Shown: in pieces, positions 7,444-16,932 of the stretch
Position numbering within the stretch: position 1 is the stretch's first letter
Layout of the letters: each line of letters begins with the position of its first letter
Notes under the pieces: model-generated
What the model was told of the DNA's origin: nothing
What the model saw: only the letters and a program-made list of their open reading frames with translations
Databases searched by the model: none
Position numbers and translations under genes: made by a program
Assembly: GCF_030015065.1 (NCBI RefSeq)
Contig: NZ_JAIVFN010000032.1
Location: 1 to 37,230 of the forward strand
Length of the DNA stretch: 37,230 bases
Origin: Xanthobacter autotrophicus
Lineage (GTDB): Bacteria; Pseudomonadota; Alphaproteobacteria; Rhizobiales; Xanthobacteraceae
Direction: 5' to 3'

Positions 7444-10400
7444 TCATTCGGCCGCGAGTTGGCCGGCAACAGACTCCGACCTGACCGCTGCAGCGTTCGA
7501 GGTCAGCCCCCATCCCTTGACCAGTCCGTAGATGGCCGGAATCACGATCAGCGTCAGCAGGGTCGAGGAGACCATGCCGCCGATCATCGGGACGGCGATC
7601 CGCTGCATGATTTCCGAACCTGCTCCGGTGCTCCACAGGATCGGGATCAGGCCCGCCATGATGGCCACCACGGTCATCATCTTGGGTCGCACACGCTCAA
7701 CGGCGCCCTCCATGATCGCGTGATGGAGGTCGGCGCGCGTCAAGCTCCGGCCTGTTGCCGCGACCTTGGTGCCGACCTCGCTCCAGGCGTGGTCGAGATA
7801 GATCAGCATGATCACACCGGTTTCCGCCGCCACGCCGGCGAGCGCGATGAAGCCGACCGCGACCGCGACCGACATGTTGAAGCCAAGCCACCACATCAGC
7901 CACAGGCCGCCGACCAGCGCGAACGGCAGCGACAGCATCACGATCACCGTCTCGGTGATCCGGCGGAAGTTCAGATAGAGCAGCAGGAAGATGATCAGCA
8001 GCGTGACCGGCACGACGATCTTAAGTCGCGCCTCCGCCCGCTCCAGATATTCGAACTGGCCGCTCCAGGAGACATAGGTCCCGGCCGGGAACGCGACCTG
8101 GCCTGCGACCGCGCGCTGCGCCTCGGCGACATATCCGCCAAGATCGCGGCCGAGGATGTCGACATAGATGTAGATGGCGAGCTGGCCGTTCTCCGTGCGG
8201 ATCGAGGTGGCGCCCCGGGTGAGTTCGACCTTGGCGACCTCGCCGAGCGGCACGGTCCCTCCGTTCGGCAACGGCACCAGCACGTTGCCGGCGATCGAGG
8301 ACGGATCGCTGCGGAAGTCGCGCGGATAGCGGATGTTGACGCTATAGCGCTCGCGCCCCTCGACCGCCGTGGTGACGGCATCACCGCCGAGCGCCGTCGC
8401 GATCACGTCCTGTACGTCACCGATCATGAGCCCGTAGCGCGCGAGCGCGCTGCGATCCGGGACGATATCGAGATAGTAGCCGCCGATTACCCGCTCGGCA
8501 TAGGCGCTCGACGTGCCGGGAACGGTCTTGACCACGGTCTCGATCTGGCGGGCCGCAGCTTCCATCTGTGTCAGGTCGGTGCCGAACACCTTGATGCCGA
8601 CGGGGGTGCGAATCCCTGTGGAGAGCATGTCGATGCGGGCCCGGATCGGCATGGTCCAGGCATTGGAGACACCGGGGAACTGGAGCGCGGCGTCCATCTC
8701 GGCCTTCAGGCTGTCGATGGTGACGCCCGGCCGCCATTGATCCTTCGGCTTCAGGTTGATGATGGTCTCGAACATCTCGGTCGGCGCCGGATCGGTCGCC
8801 GTCAGTGCGCGTCCGGCCTTGCCATAGACCGTTTCGACCTCGGGGAAGGACTTGATGATGCGGTCCTGCGTCTGAAGAAGGTCCGCGGCCTTGGTGACCG
8901 AGATGCCCGGCAATGTCGTGGGCATGTACATCAGCGTGCCCTCGTTCAGATTGGGCATGAACTCCGAGCCGAGTTGCATGGCGGGCCACCAGGAGGCGCC
9001 GAGCGCCGCGAGCGCGACGAGGATCGTCAGCGTCTTGGCCTTGAGCACGCCGTGGATGACCGGCCGGTAGACAAAGATCAGGAAGCGGTTGATCGGATTC
9101 TTGTGCTCCGGGACGATCCGCCCCCGGACGAAGATCACCATCAACGCCGGCACGAGCGTCAATGAGAGCAGCGCGGCCGCCGCCATCGAGAAGGTCTTGG
9201 TGAAGGCCAGTGGCCCGAACAGCCGGCCCTCCTGCGATTCCAGCGTGAAGATCGGCAGGAACGAGACGGTGATGATCAAAAGGCTGAAAAACAGCGCGGG
9301 GCCGACCTCCCTGGCCGCCTCGATCAGAACCTCGACGCGGGGCTTGTCGGGCGGCGCCCGCTCAAGGTGCTTGTGAGCGTTTTCGATCATCACGATGGCG
9401 GCGTCGATCATGGCACCGACGGCGATGGCGATGCCGCCAAGGCTCATGATGTTGGAGCCGAGGCCGAGCAGCTTCATCGCCACGAAGGCCATCAGCACGC
9501 CGACCGGCAACATCAGGATCGCCACCAGCGCGCTGCGGACGTGCAGGAGGAACACAATCGACACCAGCGCGACGATGACGCTCTCCTCAATGAGCGTTCC
9601 CTTCAGTGTCTCGATCGCGGCGTCGATGAGCTGCGAACGGTCATAGACCGGGACGATCTCCGTGCCTTTGGGCAGGCTCGGCATGATCTCGGCAAGGCGC
9701 GTCTTGACGTTCTCGATCACGTCGAGCGCGTTCGCGCCGAAGCGCTGCAGGACGATGCCGCTCGCCACCTCGCCCTCGCCATTGAGCTCGGTGATGCCGC
9801 GCCGCTCGTCGGGGCCGAGCTCGATATGGGCGACGTCGCGCAGCAGCACCGGCGTCCCGCCATCGCTCTTGAGCACGATCTGCTCGAGATCGCCGATACC
9901 TCTCAGATAGCCGCGGCCGCGGACCATGAACTCGAACTCGGAGAGCTCCACGGAACGGCCGCCTGTGTCCATGTTGCTCGCCCGGACGGCCTCGCGGATC
10001 TTCTGAAGCGGGATGCCGAAGGCGCGCAGTCGCTGCGGGTCGACCACGATATTGTATTGCTTGACGAAGCCGCCGACGCTGGCGACCTCGGCGACACCTT
10101 CCGCCTTGGCGAGGCCGTAGCGGATGGTCCAGTCCTGAAGCGAGCGCAACTCCGCCAGCGTGCGATCCTTGGCGAGGACGGCGTATTGGTAGACCCAGCC
10201 GACGCCTGTCGCATCGGGGCCGAGGCTGGGCGTCACGCCCTGCGGCAGGCGTTGTGCCGCGGCATTCAAGAATTCCAGGACGCGGCTGCGCGCCCAATAG
10301 GGATCGGTGCCGTCCTGGAAGATCACATAGACGAAGGAGACGCCGAAGAAGGAGAAGCCGCGCACCACCTTCGACTTCGGGACCGTCAGCATCGCCGTCG

Positions 10401-10608
10401 TCAGCGGATAGGTGACCTGGTCCTCCACGACCTGCGGCCCTTGGCCAGGATACTCGGTATAGACGATGACCTGCACGTCCGAGAGGTCTGGGATGGCGTC
10501 GAGCGGCGAGGTCCTGACGGCGTAGACGCCGGCCGCAACGGCAAAGACCGCACCGATCAGGACAAGCATCACATTGCGCGCGGACCAGGCGATGAGGCGA
10601 CCGATCAT
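7444..10608 (-). CDS. cusA: CusA-type Cu(I)/Ag(I) RND efflux permease
   Basis: This inner-membrane subunit of a tripartite heavy-metal efflux complex (HME-RND) is driven by protons. The protein has 1054 residues with the twelve-helix RND layout and two large periplasmic loops. The proton-relay helix reads VGAMIDAAIVMIENAHK (Asp402, Glu409), the CusA version rather than the CzcA one. Methionines at 562 (LMYMP), 612 (TEMFE) and 661 (RIDMLSTG) have the same 50- and 49-residue spacing as the E. coli CusA triad M573/M623/M672, which supports Cu(I)/Ag(I) specificity. The ATG overlaps the stop of the upstream cusB fragment (ATGA). The permease looks intact, but its adaptor is truncated and no CusC is present. 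Confidence 0.93.
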   Translation of the reverse strand: MIGRLIAWSARNVMLVLIGAVFAVAAGVYAVRTSPLDAIPDLSDVQVIVYTEYPGQGPQVVEDQVTYPLTTAMLTVPKSKVVRGFSFFGVSFVYVIFQDGTDPYWARSRVLEFLNAAAQRLPQGVTPSLGPDATGVGWVYQYAVLAKDRTLAELRSLQDWTIRYGLAKAEGVAEVASVGGFVKQYNIVVDPQRLRAFGIPLQKIREAVRASNMDTGGRSVELSEFEFMVRGRGYLRGIGDLEQIVLKSDGGTPVLLRDVAHIELGPDERRGITELNGEGEVASGIVLQRFGANALDVIENVKTRLAEIMPSLPKGTEIVPVYDRSQLIDAAIETLKGTLIEESVIVALVSIVFLLHVRSALVAILMLPVGVLMAFVAMKLLGLGSNIMSLGGIAIAVGAMIDAAIVMIENAHKHLERAPPDKPRVEVLIEAAREVGPALFFSLLIITVSFLPIFTLESQEGRLFGPLAFTKTFSMAAAALLSLTLVPALMVIFVRGRIVPEHKNPINRFLIFVYRPVIHGVLKAKTLTILVALAALGASWWPAMQLGSEFMPNLNEGTLMYMPTTLPGISVTKAADLLQTQDRIIKSFPEVETVYGKAGRALTATDPAPTEMFETIINLKPKDQWRPGVTIDSLKAEMDAALQFPGVSNAWTMPIRARIDMLSTGIRTPVGIKVFGTDLTQMEAAARQIETVVKTVPGTSSAYAERVIGGYYLDIVPDRSALARYGLMIGDVQDVIATALGGDAVTTAVEGRERYSVNIRYPRDFRSDPSSIAGNVLVPLPNGGTVPLGEVAKVELTRGATSIRTENGQLAIYIYVDILGRDLGGYVAEAQRAVAGQVAFPAGTYVSWSGQFEYLERAEARLKIVVPVTLLIIFLLLYLNFRRITETVIVMLSLPFALVGGLWLMWWLGFNMSVAVAVGFIALAGVAAETGVIMLIYLDHAWSEVGTKVAATGRSLTRADLHHAIMEGAVERVRPKMMTVVAIMAGLIPILWSTGAGSEIMQRIAVPMIGGMVSSTLLTLIVIPAIYGLVKGWGLTSNAAAVRSESVAGQLAAE

Positions 10609-11040
10609 TTGGAATCCCCGCCGTTGAGGCCGCTCAGTGCCGCCTTGAGGTTGCTTTCGGCATCGATGAGGAAGTTCGCCGCGACGACGACCTTGTCGCC
10701 CGCCGCGACGCCGTCCCGGATCTCGACGTAGTCCGTGTCCCGGCGGCCGAGCTTGACCGGACGAGACTCGAAGCGGCCCTCGCCCTTGTCGACGATCACG
10801 ACCTGTCGCGTGCCGCTGTCGATCACGGCGCTCGCTGGCACGGTGACGACCGAGGCAGCGGCCCCGGTGGCGATGTCGGCATCGACATACATGTCGGGGC
10901 GCAGGATCCCGTCGGGATTGGCGAGTTCGACACGCACGCGGGTGGTGCGCGTCTCCTTGTTGACCTGCGGATAGATCATCGCGACCTTGCCGGCGAATAT
11001 GCGCGCGCGCTGGTTGTCGACCAACGCGGTCACCACGCAA
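10605..11040 (-). pseudogene. cusB: CusB adaptor, C-terminal fragment (5' end lost)
   Basis: The frame matches the C-terminal third of CusB-type membrane fusion proteins: FAGKVAMIYPQVNKETRT, then LANPDGILRPDMY and PASAVIDSG. It ends with a stop overlapping the cusA start. Similarity begins abruptly near 11031-11040. Upstream of that the sequence belongs to an unrelated plus-strand fragment, so the signal peptide, hairpin and lipoyl domains are missing. A deletion or recombination removed the front of the gene and any cusC before it. Without the adaptor, CusA cannot form a standard efflux complex unless CusB is supplied from elsewhere. Confidence 0.8.
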
Positions 11041-11139
11041 GGTGGGGATTGGCGGGACATCGATTTTCTGCTGCGCCAGATCGATCTGATCAACACCGAG
11101 CCACGCCTGCTGCCGTCACCAGACGATCACGTTCACTGA
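11041..11139 (+). pseudogene. C-terminal scrap of an unidentified plus-strand gene
   Basis: An open frame reads GGDWRDIDFLLRQIDLINTE, then a short tail ending PSPDDHVH and TGA at 11137-11139. It starts where cusB similarity stops, so it marks a recombination junction. The family was not recognised. Confidence 0.35.
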
Positions 11140-11176
11140 GCGGGCAGGGCTGGCGGCTGCGTGATGGCGGCGGCCG

Positions 11177-12037
11177 TCAGCGTGTTTTCAGGTCCTCAAT
11201 GGCCGGTGCATAGCCCGTCGCCGCGCTCTTGTGCAGCCAGGCATCGGCAGCGGCCGGATCTTTGGTTTGACCGGCCCCGGTGGCGTACATCACGGCCAGC
11301 GCATACATCGCCTCGCCATCGCCCGCCGTGGCCGCCTTGCTGAACCAGACGGCGGCTTGAGCGAGATCGCGCTCGACGCCGCGTCCGGCTTCATAGGCCC
11401 AACCCAGGCGGGTCTGGGCTCGGCGATTGCCTTGTTGCGCCGCCGCCTTGAGTAAGCCGATCGCCTCGGCCGCTTGACCTTGGGCCAGCGCGCGATCCAC
11501 GCCAACCAGCGTATCCGTCGAAGCCGCGTTCAGGTATTGCGCCGCCTCAAGGTCGCCCGCCGCAGCAGCCAGTTCCAAATAGTGTCGTCCCTGCGCTTCA
11601 TTGCGGGGAATGTCGGCTGTGCCCAGCCAGTAAACAATGCCGAGTCGAAACACCGCCTTTGGACTGCCATTGTCAGCACCGCGGCGATAGTAGGCCAGCG
11701 CACGCGGGATGTCTTTGCGGACGCCCAGTCCGTCTTCGTAGAGGACGCCAAGATTGAACGCCGCCTCGCCAAAATCCTTGGCATCCAGCGCCTCCCAGAT
11801 GCGGCGAGCCTGCGCGTAACGGGCCATTTTGAACTCTGCATATCCGCGGTAATTGCCAATGGTCGGACGGCGCACGATTTCCGTCAGGTCGATCTCGTCA
11901 GCGTCGCCATCAGTCGTGGCTGGCAGCGCGCCCGCGCCGGCCGTGACGCAACAGGCGAACAGGAAAACGGCCGCCAGCCTGCAGTTCGATCCGGTCAGGC
12001 GCAGAACATGCTGTCCGGTCAATAAAGGTGATGTCAT
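11177..12037 (-). CDS. Sel1-repeat (TPR-like) exported protein
   Basis: The 286-residue protein has a hydrophobic N-terminal signal (RLAAVFLFACCVTAGAGA). It carries at least five Sel1-like repeats, for example EAAFNLGVLYEDGLGVRKD, KAVFRLGIVYWLGTADIP, RAQTRLGWAYEAGRGVERDL and EAMYALAVMYATGAG. Sel1 repeats form alpha-solenoids that scaffold protein-protein contacts, often in the periplasm. No enzyme domain is present. It stands alone between the cusB break point and the IS3 element, so its partner and role cannot be inferred. Confidence 0.8.
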   Translation of the reverse strand: MTSPLLTGQHVLRLTGSNCRLAAVFLFACCVTAGAGALPATTDGDADEIDLTEIVRRPTIGNYRGYAEFKMARYAQARRIWEALDAKDFGEAAFNLGVLYEDGLGVRKDIPRALAYYRRGADNGSPKAVFRLGIVYWLGTADIPRNEAQGRHYLELAAAAGDLEAAQYLNAASTDTLVGVDRALAQGQAAEAIGLLKAAAQQGNRRAQTRLGWAYEAGRGVERDLAQAAVWFSKAATAGDGEAMYALAVMYATGAGQTKDPAAADAWLHKSAATGYAPAIEDLKTR

Positions 12038-12251
12038 GGTGTTTTCTCGGGTGCTGAGGGGACAACGAAAAGCAAATGCAGGGAGACCATCCGATACTCA
12101 GCTGATACGGTTCAAAAGATGCCACATATCGGTTTCTTCGGGTTTTTCCAAGTACTATCGGCTCCCAGCCCAGGGCGATCGCATTTGGAATGAGGTGGTC
12201 CCGGCTTCTTGGACAGTTTGGCGGCTAAGTTAAGCTAATCCCGGTTGTCGT

Positions 12252-13142
12252 TCATGCCGCCTGTTTGATGATCAGATCATGGGGGGCATGCCCCCCATGA
12301 TCTGCTTGTCCGATCCGCCGATAGGCCTCGGCCGGGGTTCTCCCGGCCAGGCTCGAGTGCGGACGCTGGGTGTTGTAATAGATGATCCACCGGCCAAGGC
12401 CAGCCCGCAGTTCCGAGCCGGTCTCGAAGGCGTGGAGGTAGACGCACTCGTACTTCAGGGATCGCCAAAGGCGTTCGATGAAGACGTTGTCCATCCATCT
12501 GCCCCGGCCATCCATGCTGATGCGGACCTCGGCGTCGCGCAGCACGCTGGTGAAGGCTTGGGACGTAAATTGGCTGCCCTGGTCGGTGTTGAAGATCTCC
12601 CGCTTGCCGAAACGGGCCAGCGCCTCCTCCAGCGCCGCGACGCAGAAGCCAGCGTCCATCGTATTCGACAGCCGCCAGGCCAGCACCTTGCGGGTTGCCC
12701 AGTCCATGATCGCCACCAAGTAGAGGAAGCCCCGGCGCATGGGGATATATGTCACGTCGGCACACCACACTTGGTTTGGCCGCTCGATCACCAGCTTGCG
12801 CAGCAAATACGGATAGACCCGGTGCTGCGGGTGCGGATCGCTCGTGCGCGGCCGTTGATAGATCGGCGTCAGGCCCATCTTCGCCATCAGTCGCCGCGCC
12901 CGGCGCCGACCAACCTCATAACCTGCACGCTGCAGGTGCCGCGCCATCTGGCGGCTACCGTACCACGGGCTCTCCATGAAGGTCTCGTCGATCACCGTCA
13001 TCAGCGCCAGCGTCTCGTCCGTTTCCGGCACCGGCGCATAGTAATAGGATGAGCGGCTGATCCGTAGCAGGCGGCACTGCGCCGAGATCGACAGACGATG
13101 GTGAGCAGGTTCAACCACCGCCCGCCTCCGATCGACGCTCAT
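12252..13142 (-). CDS. IS3-family transposase OrfB (DDE integrase domain)
   Basis: The protein has 296 residues. An HTH_21-like N-terminus (RLSISAQCRLLRISRSSYYY) precedes an rve integrase core. Catalytic residues can be placed in WCADVTYIP (Asp), FNTDQGSQFTS (Asp) and FIERLWRSLKYE (Glu). The C-terminus has the usual YNTQRPHSSL. It is produced mainly as an OrfAB fusion by -1 frameshifting at 13160-13166. All three acidic residues are present, so the enzyme is probably active. Confidence 0.9.
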   Translation of the reverse strand: MSVDRRRAVVEPAHHRLSISAQCRLLRISRSSYYYAPVPETDETLALMTVIDETFMESPWYGSRQMARHLQRAGYEVGRRRARRLMAKMGLTPIYQRPRTSDPHPQHRVYPYLLRKLVIERPNQVWCADVTYIPMRRGFLYLVAIMDWATRKVLAWRLSNTMDAGFCVAALEEALARFGKREIFNTDQGSQFTSQAFTSVLRDAEVRISMDGRGRWMDNVFIERLWRSLKYECVYLHAFETGSELRAGLGRWIIYYNTQRPHSSLAGRTPAEAYRRIGQADHGGHAPHDLIIKQAA

Positions 13143-13423
13143 CGACCGAAGGCTTTCGCTAAAAAATCCCGTTCCACCACCAGTTGCCCGATCTTGGCGT
13201 GCAGCTTCTCCAACTCGCTCTCGCTGGCACTCTTGGCCGCATCGCCAGCCCCGGAGAACGTGCCCGCCATCCCGTCGATGGCCTGCCGCTTCCAGGACGC
13301 GATCATTGTGTGGTGCACGCCGTGCTTGGCCGCCAACTCCGCCAGTGTAAGGTCACCCCGGATCGCCTCCAGCGCGACCTTCGCCTTGAAATCCGCGCTG
13401 TAGCGCTTCCTCGTCGTCTTCAT
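13139..13423 (-). CDS. IS3-family transposase OrfA (helix-turn-helix)
   Basis: The 94-residue protein contains a helix-turn-helix (LTLAELAAKHGVHHTMIASW) and a C-terminal leucine-zipper-like helix (ESELEKLHAKIGQLVVERDF). Its stop overlaps the orfB ATG (ATGA). It binds the terminal repeats and, unfused, usually dampens transposition. Confidence 0.9.
   Translation of the reverse strand: MKTTRKRYSADFKAKVALEAIRGDLTLAELAAKHGVHHTMIASWKRQAIDGMAGTFSGAGDAAKSASESELEKLHAKIGQLVVERDFLAKAFGR
13160..13166 (-). promoter_or_regulatory. Slippery heptamer T TTT TTA in orfA (-1 frameshift site)
   Basis: On the minus strand the orfA codons GAT TTT TTA contain the canonical X XXY YYZ heptamer in phase. Slipping back one base continues as SESLRSMSVD, joining directly to OrfB in frame. 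This gives the full OrfAB transposase. Confidence 0.75.
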
Positions 13424-13747
13424 TCCCGTACCAGTCCTTCAGGTCGGGAGTAGCTTAACACCCTGTCCAGAAAACCGGCCCCATCTCACCCCGTCGATGA
13501 AGACGCTGTTGCCGCGCTCGCGCGCCCTGCGTTGCAAGGGCAACGCGATCAGATTTACATCATCGCTGGTGGAAGGGGGGCGGGTACTGTTATCCCAAAT
13601 GAAACTGCGGTTTTGCGAGAACCCGAACCGCAAGGCCGATCGCGAACCAGGCATCCTGCTCGATCAGGGCTTCGGACTGTTGATTTCCGGCGAGAAGTGA
13701 CCCTGGATTTCCACTGAGAAGTGACCCGGGGTGATGGTGGTCTTGGG

Positions 13748-14542
13748 TCAGGTTGCGGTCAAGTTTCGGGGCTTCTCCTTTGAGGGTTTAGGTGGTTTGG
13801 CCGAGCTGGCTCTGAAGCGGAAGCTGTCGTTTCCGGTCTCCAGGATATGGCAGTGGTGCGTGAGCCGGTCGAGCAAGGCCGTGGTCATCTTGGCATCGCC
13901 GAAGACCGTGGCCCATTCGGAGAAGCTGAGATTGGTGGTGATGATGACGCTGGTGCGCTCATAGAGCTTGCTCAGCAGGTGGAAGAGCAAGGCGCCACCG
14001 GAGGCGCTGAACGGCAGATAGCCGAGTTCATCGAGGATGACGAGATCGGTGTGGACGAGGCGGCCGGCGATCTGTCCAGCTTTGCCCTGGGCCTTTTCCT
14101 GTTCGAGGGCGTTGACGAGCTCGACGGTGGAGAAGAAGCGGACCCGCTTGTGATGATGCTCGATGGCGTGGACTCCGAGAGCCGTGGCGATGTGGGTTTT
14201 GCCGGTACCTGGACCGCCGATCAGGACGACGTTGTGTGCGTCGTCGAGGAACTCGCAGCGATGGAGCTGGCGGACGAGCGCCTCGTTGACCTCGCTACTG
14301 GCGAAGTCGAAGCCGGCGAGGTCGCGATAGGCCGGGAAGCGCGCGGTCTTGAGCTGGTAGGTGGTCGATCGCACCTCCCGTTCGGCGGTCTCGGCCTTCA
14401 AGAGTTGGGCGAGGATCGGCATGGCGGTCTCGAAGGCCGGTGATCCCTGTTCCGTTAGCTCCGTGATGGCCTGGGCCATGCCATGCATCTTGAGGCTGCG
14501 CAGCATGATGACGATGGCTCCACTGGCTGGATTATGACGCAT
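13748..14542 (-). CDS. istB: IS21-family AAA+ helper ATPase IstB
   Basis: The 264-residue protein has a Walker A (GGPGTGKT), a Walker B (LVILDELG) and the sensor region [20 protein letters not shown]. It works with IstA, selecting and remodelling target DNA. The start at 14542 (MRHNPASGA) overlaps the end of istA by 11 bases, giving coupled translation. Length and motifs are normal for the family. Confidence 0.92.
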   Translation of the reverse strand: MRHNPASGAIVIMLRSLKMHGMAQAITELTEQGSPAFETAMPILAQLLKAETAEREVRSTTYQLKTARFPAYRDLAGFDFASSEVNEALVRQLHRCEFLDDAHNVVLIGGPGTGKTHIATALGVHAIEHHHKRVRFFSTVELVNALEQEKAQGKAGQIAGRLVHTDLVILDELGYLPFSASGGALLFHLLSKLYERTSVIITTNLSFSEWATVFGDAKMTTALLDRLTHHCHILETGNDSFRFRASSAKPPKPSKEKPRNLTAT

Positions 14543-16061
14543 GGCGCGCCTCCCTGGCTCGGCGCAGGGCGTCATAGCGCTCGACGTTGGCCTGAGGCTC
14601 AGTGGTCAGCGTGAGGGCGGGGGGAGCCGGGATCGTTGGCGTGCTCAGCGGCGTACCGTCGATCAGCCGGTGCAGCAGGTTGATGATGTGGGTCTTGGTC
14701 GGCACGCCGGCCTGAAGGGCGAGCTCTACGGCCGTGAGCACGACCTGCTCATCGTGCTGGAGGACCAAGGACAGAATCTCGACCATCTCGCGGTCACCGC
14801 ATGGCCGCTTGAGCAAGTGCTGCTGCAGGGATCGAAACGCGGGCGGCATCTCAGCGAACGGCGCGCCGTTGCGCAGGGCACCGGGCTTGCGCTGGACGAC
14901 GGCCAGATAATGCCGCCAGTCATAGACGGTCCGGCTCAGACGATCATGAGAGCGAGCGAACACCCGGCGATGCTCGCAGATTGCTTGCCCTTCAGCGACG
15001 AGGACGATCCGGTCGGGATAGACCCGCAGGCTCACCGGACGGTTTGCGAAGGAGGCCGGCACGCTGTAGCGATTGCGCTCCAGATGAACGAGGCAGGTCG
15101 GGGAAACGCGTTTGGCGTGCTCGACGAAGCCGTCGAACGGCCGCGGCACCGCCATCAGGTGCCGGATCTCCTCGCTCCAGACATCGGCGATCGAGCCGGG
15201 CTGCGAGCCGTGCCCGGTCTGTGACCACAACTCCCGGCACCGGGTCTCCAACCAGTCGTTCAGAGCTTCCAGGGAGGGGACGTTCGGCAGGGGTTGCCAG
15301 AGCCGACGACGGGCATCCTGTACGTTCTTCTCAATCTGCCCTTTCTCCCAGCCGGAAGCGGGGTTGCAGAACTCCGCCTCGAACAGGAAGTGGCTCACCA
15401 TGGCCGAGAAGCGGATGTTGACCTGGCGTTCCTTGCCGCGGCCGACCTTGTCGACGGCCGTCTTCATGTTGTCGTAGATGCCCCGCCGTGGCACGCCGCC
15501 CAACACCCGGAAGGCGTGGTTATGGGCATCAAACAGCATCTCGTGGGTCTGGAGCAGGTAGGCTCGAAGCGTGAAGGCCCGACTGTAGGACAGCTTGACA
15601 TGGGCGACCTGGAGCTTGGTGCGCTCGCCGGCAATGATCGCCCAATCCTCCGACCAGTCGAACTGGAACGCCTCGCCCGGCACAACGGCCAGCGGCACGA
15701 AAGTACCGCGGCCGCTGGTCTGTTGCTCACGCAACCGGGCAGCCTTCCAGTCCCGGGCAAAGGCCGCGACCCGATTGTACGACCCCTCATAGCCGAGGGT
15801 CACCAGATCAGCGTGCAGCTGTTTGATCGTACGCTTGTGCTTGCGCGACTTGCCGCTCTCGACCCGCAGCATCGCCGCGAGCTTGTCGGCATAGGGATCG
15901 AGTTTGCTCGACCGCTCGGGAAGATGAAACCGGGGTTCGACGCTGTCCGCCCGCAGGTACTTGCGCACGGTGTTCCTCGAAAGGCCGGTGCGGCGGGAGA
16001 TATCCCGGATCGAGAGGTGATCCCGATAATGCCAGCGTCGGATGACGCTCAATAACTCCAT
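14532..16061 (-). CDS. istA: IS21-family transposase IstA
   Basis: The 509-residue protein opens with an HTH domain ([21 protein letters not shown]). A DDE core follows: FQFDWSEDW (first Asp), [13 protein letters not shown] (second Asp) and [12 protein letters not shown] (Glu region). A C-terminal beta-barrel part includes [20 protein letters not shown]. The ATG at 16061 has GGAG eight bases upstream. The reading frame is intact, so the element may be mobile. Confidence 0.92.
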   Translation of the reverse strand: MELLSVIRRWHYRDHLSIRDISRRTGLSRNTVRKYLRADSVEPRFHLPERSSKLDPYADKLAAMLRVESGKSRKHKRTIKQLHADLVTLGYEGSYNRVAAFARDWKAARLREQQTSGRGTFVPLAVVPGEAFQFDWSEDWAIIAGERTKLQVAHVKLSYSRAFTLRAYLLQTHEMLFDAHNHAFRVLGGVPRRGIYDNMKTAVDKVGRGKERQVNIRFSAMVSHFLFEAEFCNPASGWEKGQIEKNVQDARRRLWQPLPNVPSLEALNDWLETRCRELWSQTGHGSQPGSIADVWSEEIRHLMAVPRPFDGFVEHAKRVSPTCLVHLERNRYSVPASFANRPVSLRVYPDRIVLVAEGQAICEHRRVFARSHDRLSRTVYDWRHYLAVVQRKPGALRNGAPFAEMPPAFRSLQQHLLKRPCGDREMVEILSLVLQHDEQVVLTAVELALQAGVPTKTHIINLLHRLIDGTPLSTPTIPAPPALTLTTEPQANVERYDALRRAREARHAS

Positions 16062-16173
16062 GTCGATCACTCCGCTGTCCCCCGCGATGCCGCGTGAGAC
16101 GTGGTGAAAACATGGGTCACTTCTCGATGGAAAAATCCGTGCCTACCGGGTCAACTCTCAGTGGAAATCAACA

Positions 16174-16490
16174 GAGTTACAGGATTTTGCGTTCTCGCAG
16201 CGCGCCGTTGTTGAAGATGACTGAGATCGCAGTGTATCAGTCGACAGGAACCGCGGCAGGCTTGTCGGAGCGCCGTTCGGTTTGCCCTGGCCCACATCAT
16301 CCCGACGATGGCGACTGGTATCGCCCGGCACCACACGTTAAGGTTCCAGGTCTGCTCCGAGCCCTGATGGGAGCAGGCACGGCGGGGTGGTAGGCGAACC
16401 TTACCATCCCGCCTCCAGCCCATCGTGGTTCAGGGGCTCGCACTGTTCAGGACCGTGATGCAGACGTTGGGCTGCCTAAATTCCGTAATG
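16174..16490. other. Intergenic mosaic without a supported gene
   Basis: No coding frame is convincing here. A stretch on the minus strand near 16400 begins GTAAGGTTCGCCTACC. It resembles the GTAAG-type ends of IS66 elements and lies just left of an IS66-type gene fragment. This is a weak resemblance only. Confidence 0.3.
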
Positions 16491-16655
16491 GGCCGGGCGG
16501 TTTGGTCCGGCTTCGAGCGCAGGATTTGTTCCGGCTGTGATCGTGCCGGAGGTCGCGGCGGCGACCGGCCCGCTGATGGCGGACGGCAGCGGCCGGATCG
16601 AGATCGTGATGGCGAACGGGCGGCGGGTGCTTGTAGATCGCGATGTCGACGTCCG
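16489..16655 (+). pseudogene. IS66-family accessory protein TnpA, C-terminal fragment
   Basis: The frame reads ...ASSAGFVPAVIVPEV and then SGRIEIVMANGRRVLVDRDV. This 'G.IEIVMANGRRV.VD..VD' ending is typical of the small IS66 OrfA (TnpA). Everything upstream is missing and the fragment is cut at about 16655, where an oppositely oriented recombinase fragment begins. Confidence 0.6.
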
Positions 16656-16932
16656 GGATCTCCGCCCGGTCCAGCGTCACGCCGTAGAAGAAACGCAACG
16701 CACAGACCGTCTGGCTCAGCGCCGGCCAGGAAATGCCCTGCGACACCAGATAAACCTGGAACGCACGGACGTCCTCCAGCCCCATCCGATCCGGCGACCG
16801 GCCGAAATAACGGCTGAACTTCGCCACCGCATGCAGATAGGATCGTTGCGTCGCGGGCGACAGGTTGCGCAAGCTCATGTCGTCGATCATGCGACGGCGC
16901 AGCGGGCTTACCGCTGCCGTGGCTTCAGCCAT
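16656..16932 (-). pseudogene. Tyrosine recombinase, N-terminal (SAM-like) fragment
   Basis: Starting at 16932 with AGGAGA upstream, the frame reads PLRRRMIDDMSLRNLSPATQ, then AVAKFSRYFGRSPDRMGLED, and continues to LRFFYGVTLDRAEIP. This is the core-binding domain of XerC/D-like integrases often linked to IS91-type elements. The catalytic domain (R-H-x-x-R-Y) is absent: sequence changes to antisense IS66 at about 16655. The open frame continues without homology to 16447, so a chimeric protein is possible, but it would be inactive. Confidence 0.7.

Larger units (their letters stand above)
12191..13488 (-). mobile_element. Complete IS3-family insertion sequence
   Basis: It is 1298 bp long. The ends read inward TGAGGTGGTCCCGGCTTCTT.GGACAG (from 12191) and TGAGATGGGGCCGGTTTTCT.GGACAG (from 13488). 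It carries orfA and orfB in overlapping frames on the minus strand. The flanks (..GGAA and CCCC..) show no 3-4 bp target duplication, so one side has probably been rearranged since insertion. It is related to, but not identical with, the element at the left edge of the window. Confidence 0.88.
13678..16173 (-). mobile_element. Complete IS21-family insertion sequence
   Basis: It is 2496 bp, carrying istA and istB. The outer ends read inward TGTTGATTTCCGGCGAGAAG.TGACCC (from 13678) and TGTTGATTTCCACTGAGAGT.TGACCC (from 16173). Each end has a second internal copy of the (TTTCC..GAGAAGTGACCC) motif at about 13703-13728 and 16114-16138, as IS21 elements do. The flanks (..CGGAC and GAGTT..) show no clear target duplication. 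Confidence 0.88.

Noticed and set aside
7288-10731. Long plus-strand frames (625 and 454 residues) opposite cusA
   Set aside because: Antisense of a well-supported RND permease; composition is typical of shadow frames and no domain is visible.
10609-11040. CusA extended upstream to 11040
   Set aside because: The extension is an out-of-frame reading of cusB; the ATG at 10608 overlaps the cusB stop as expected for coupled genes.
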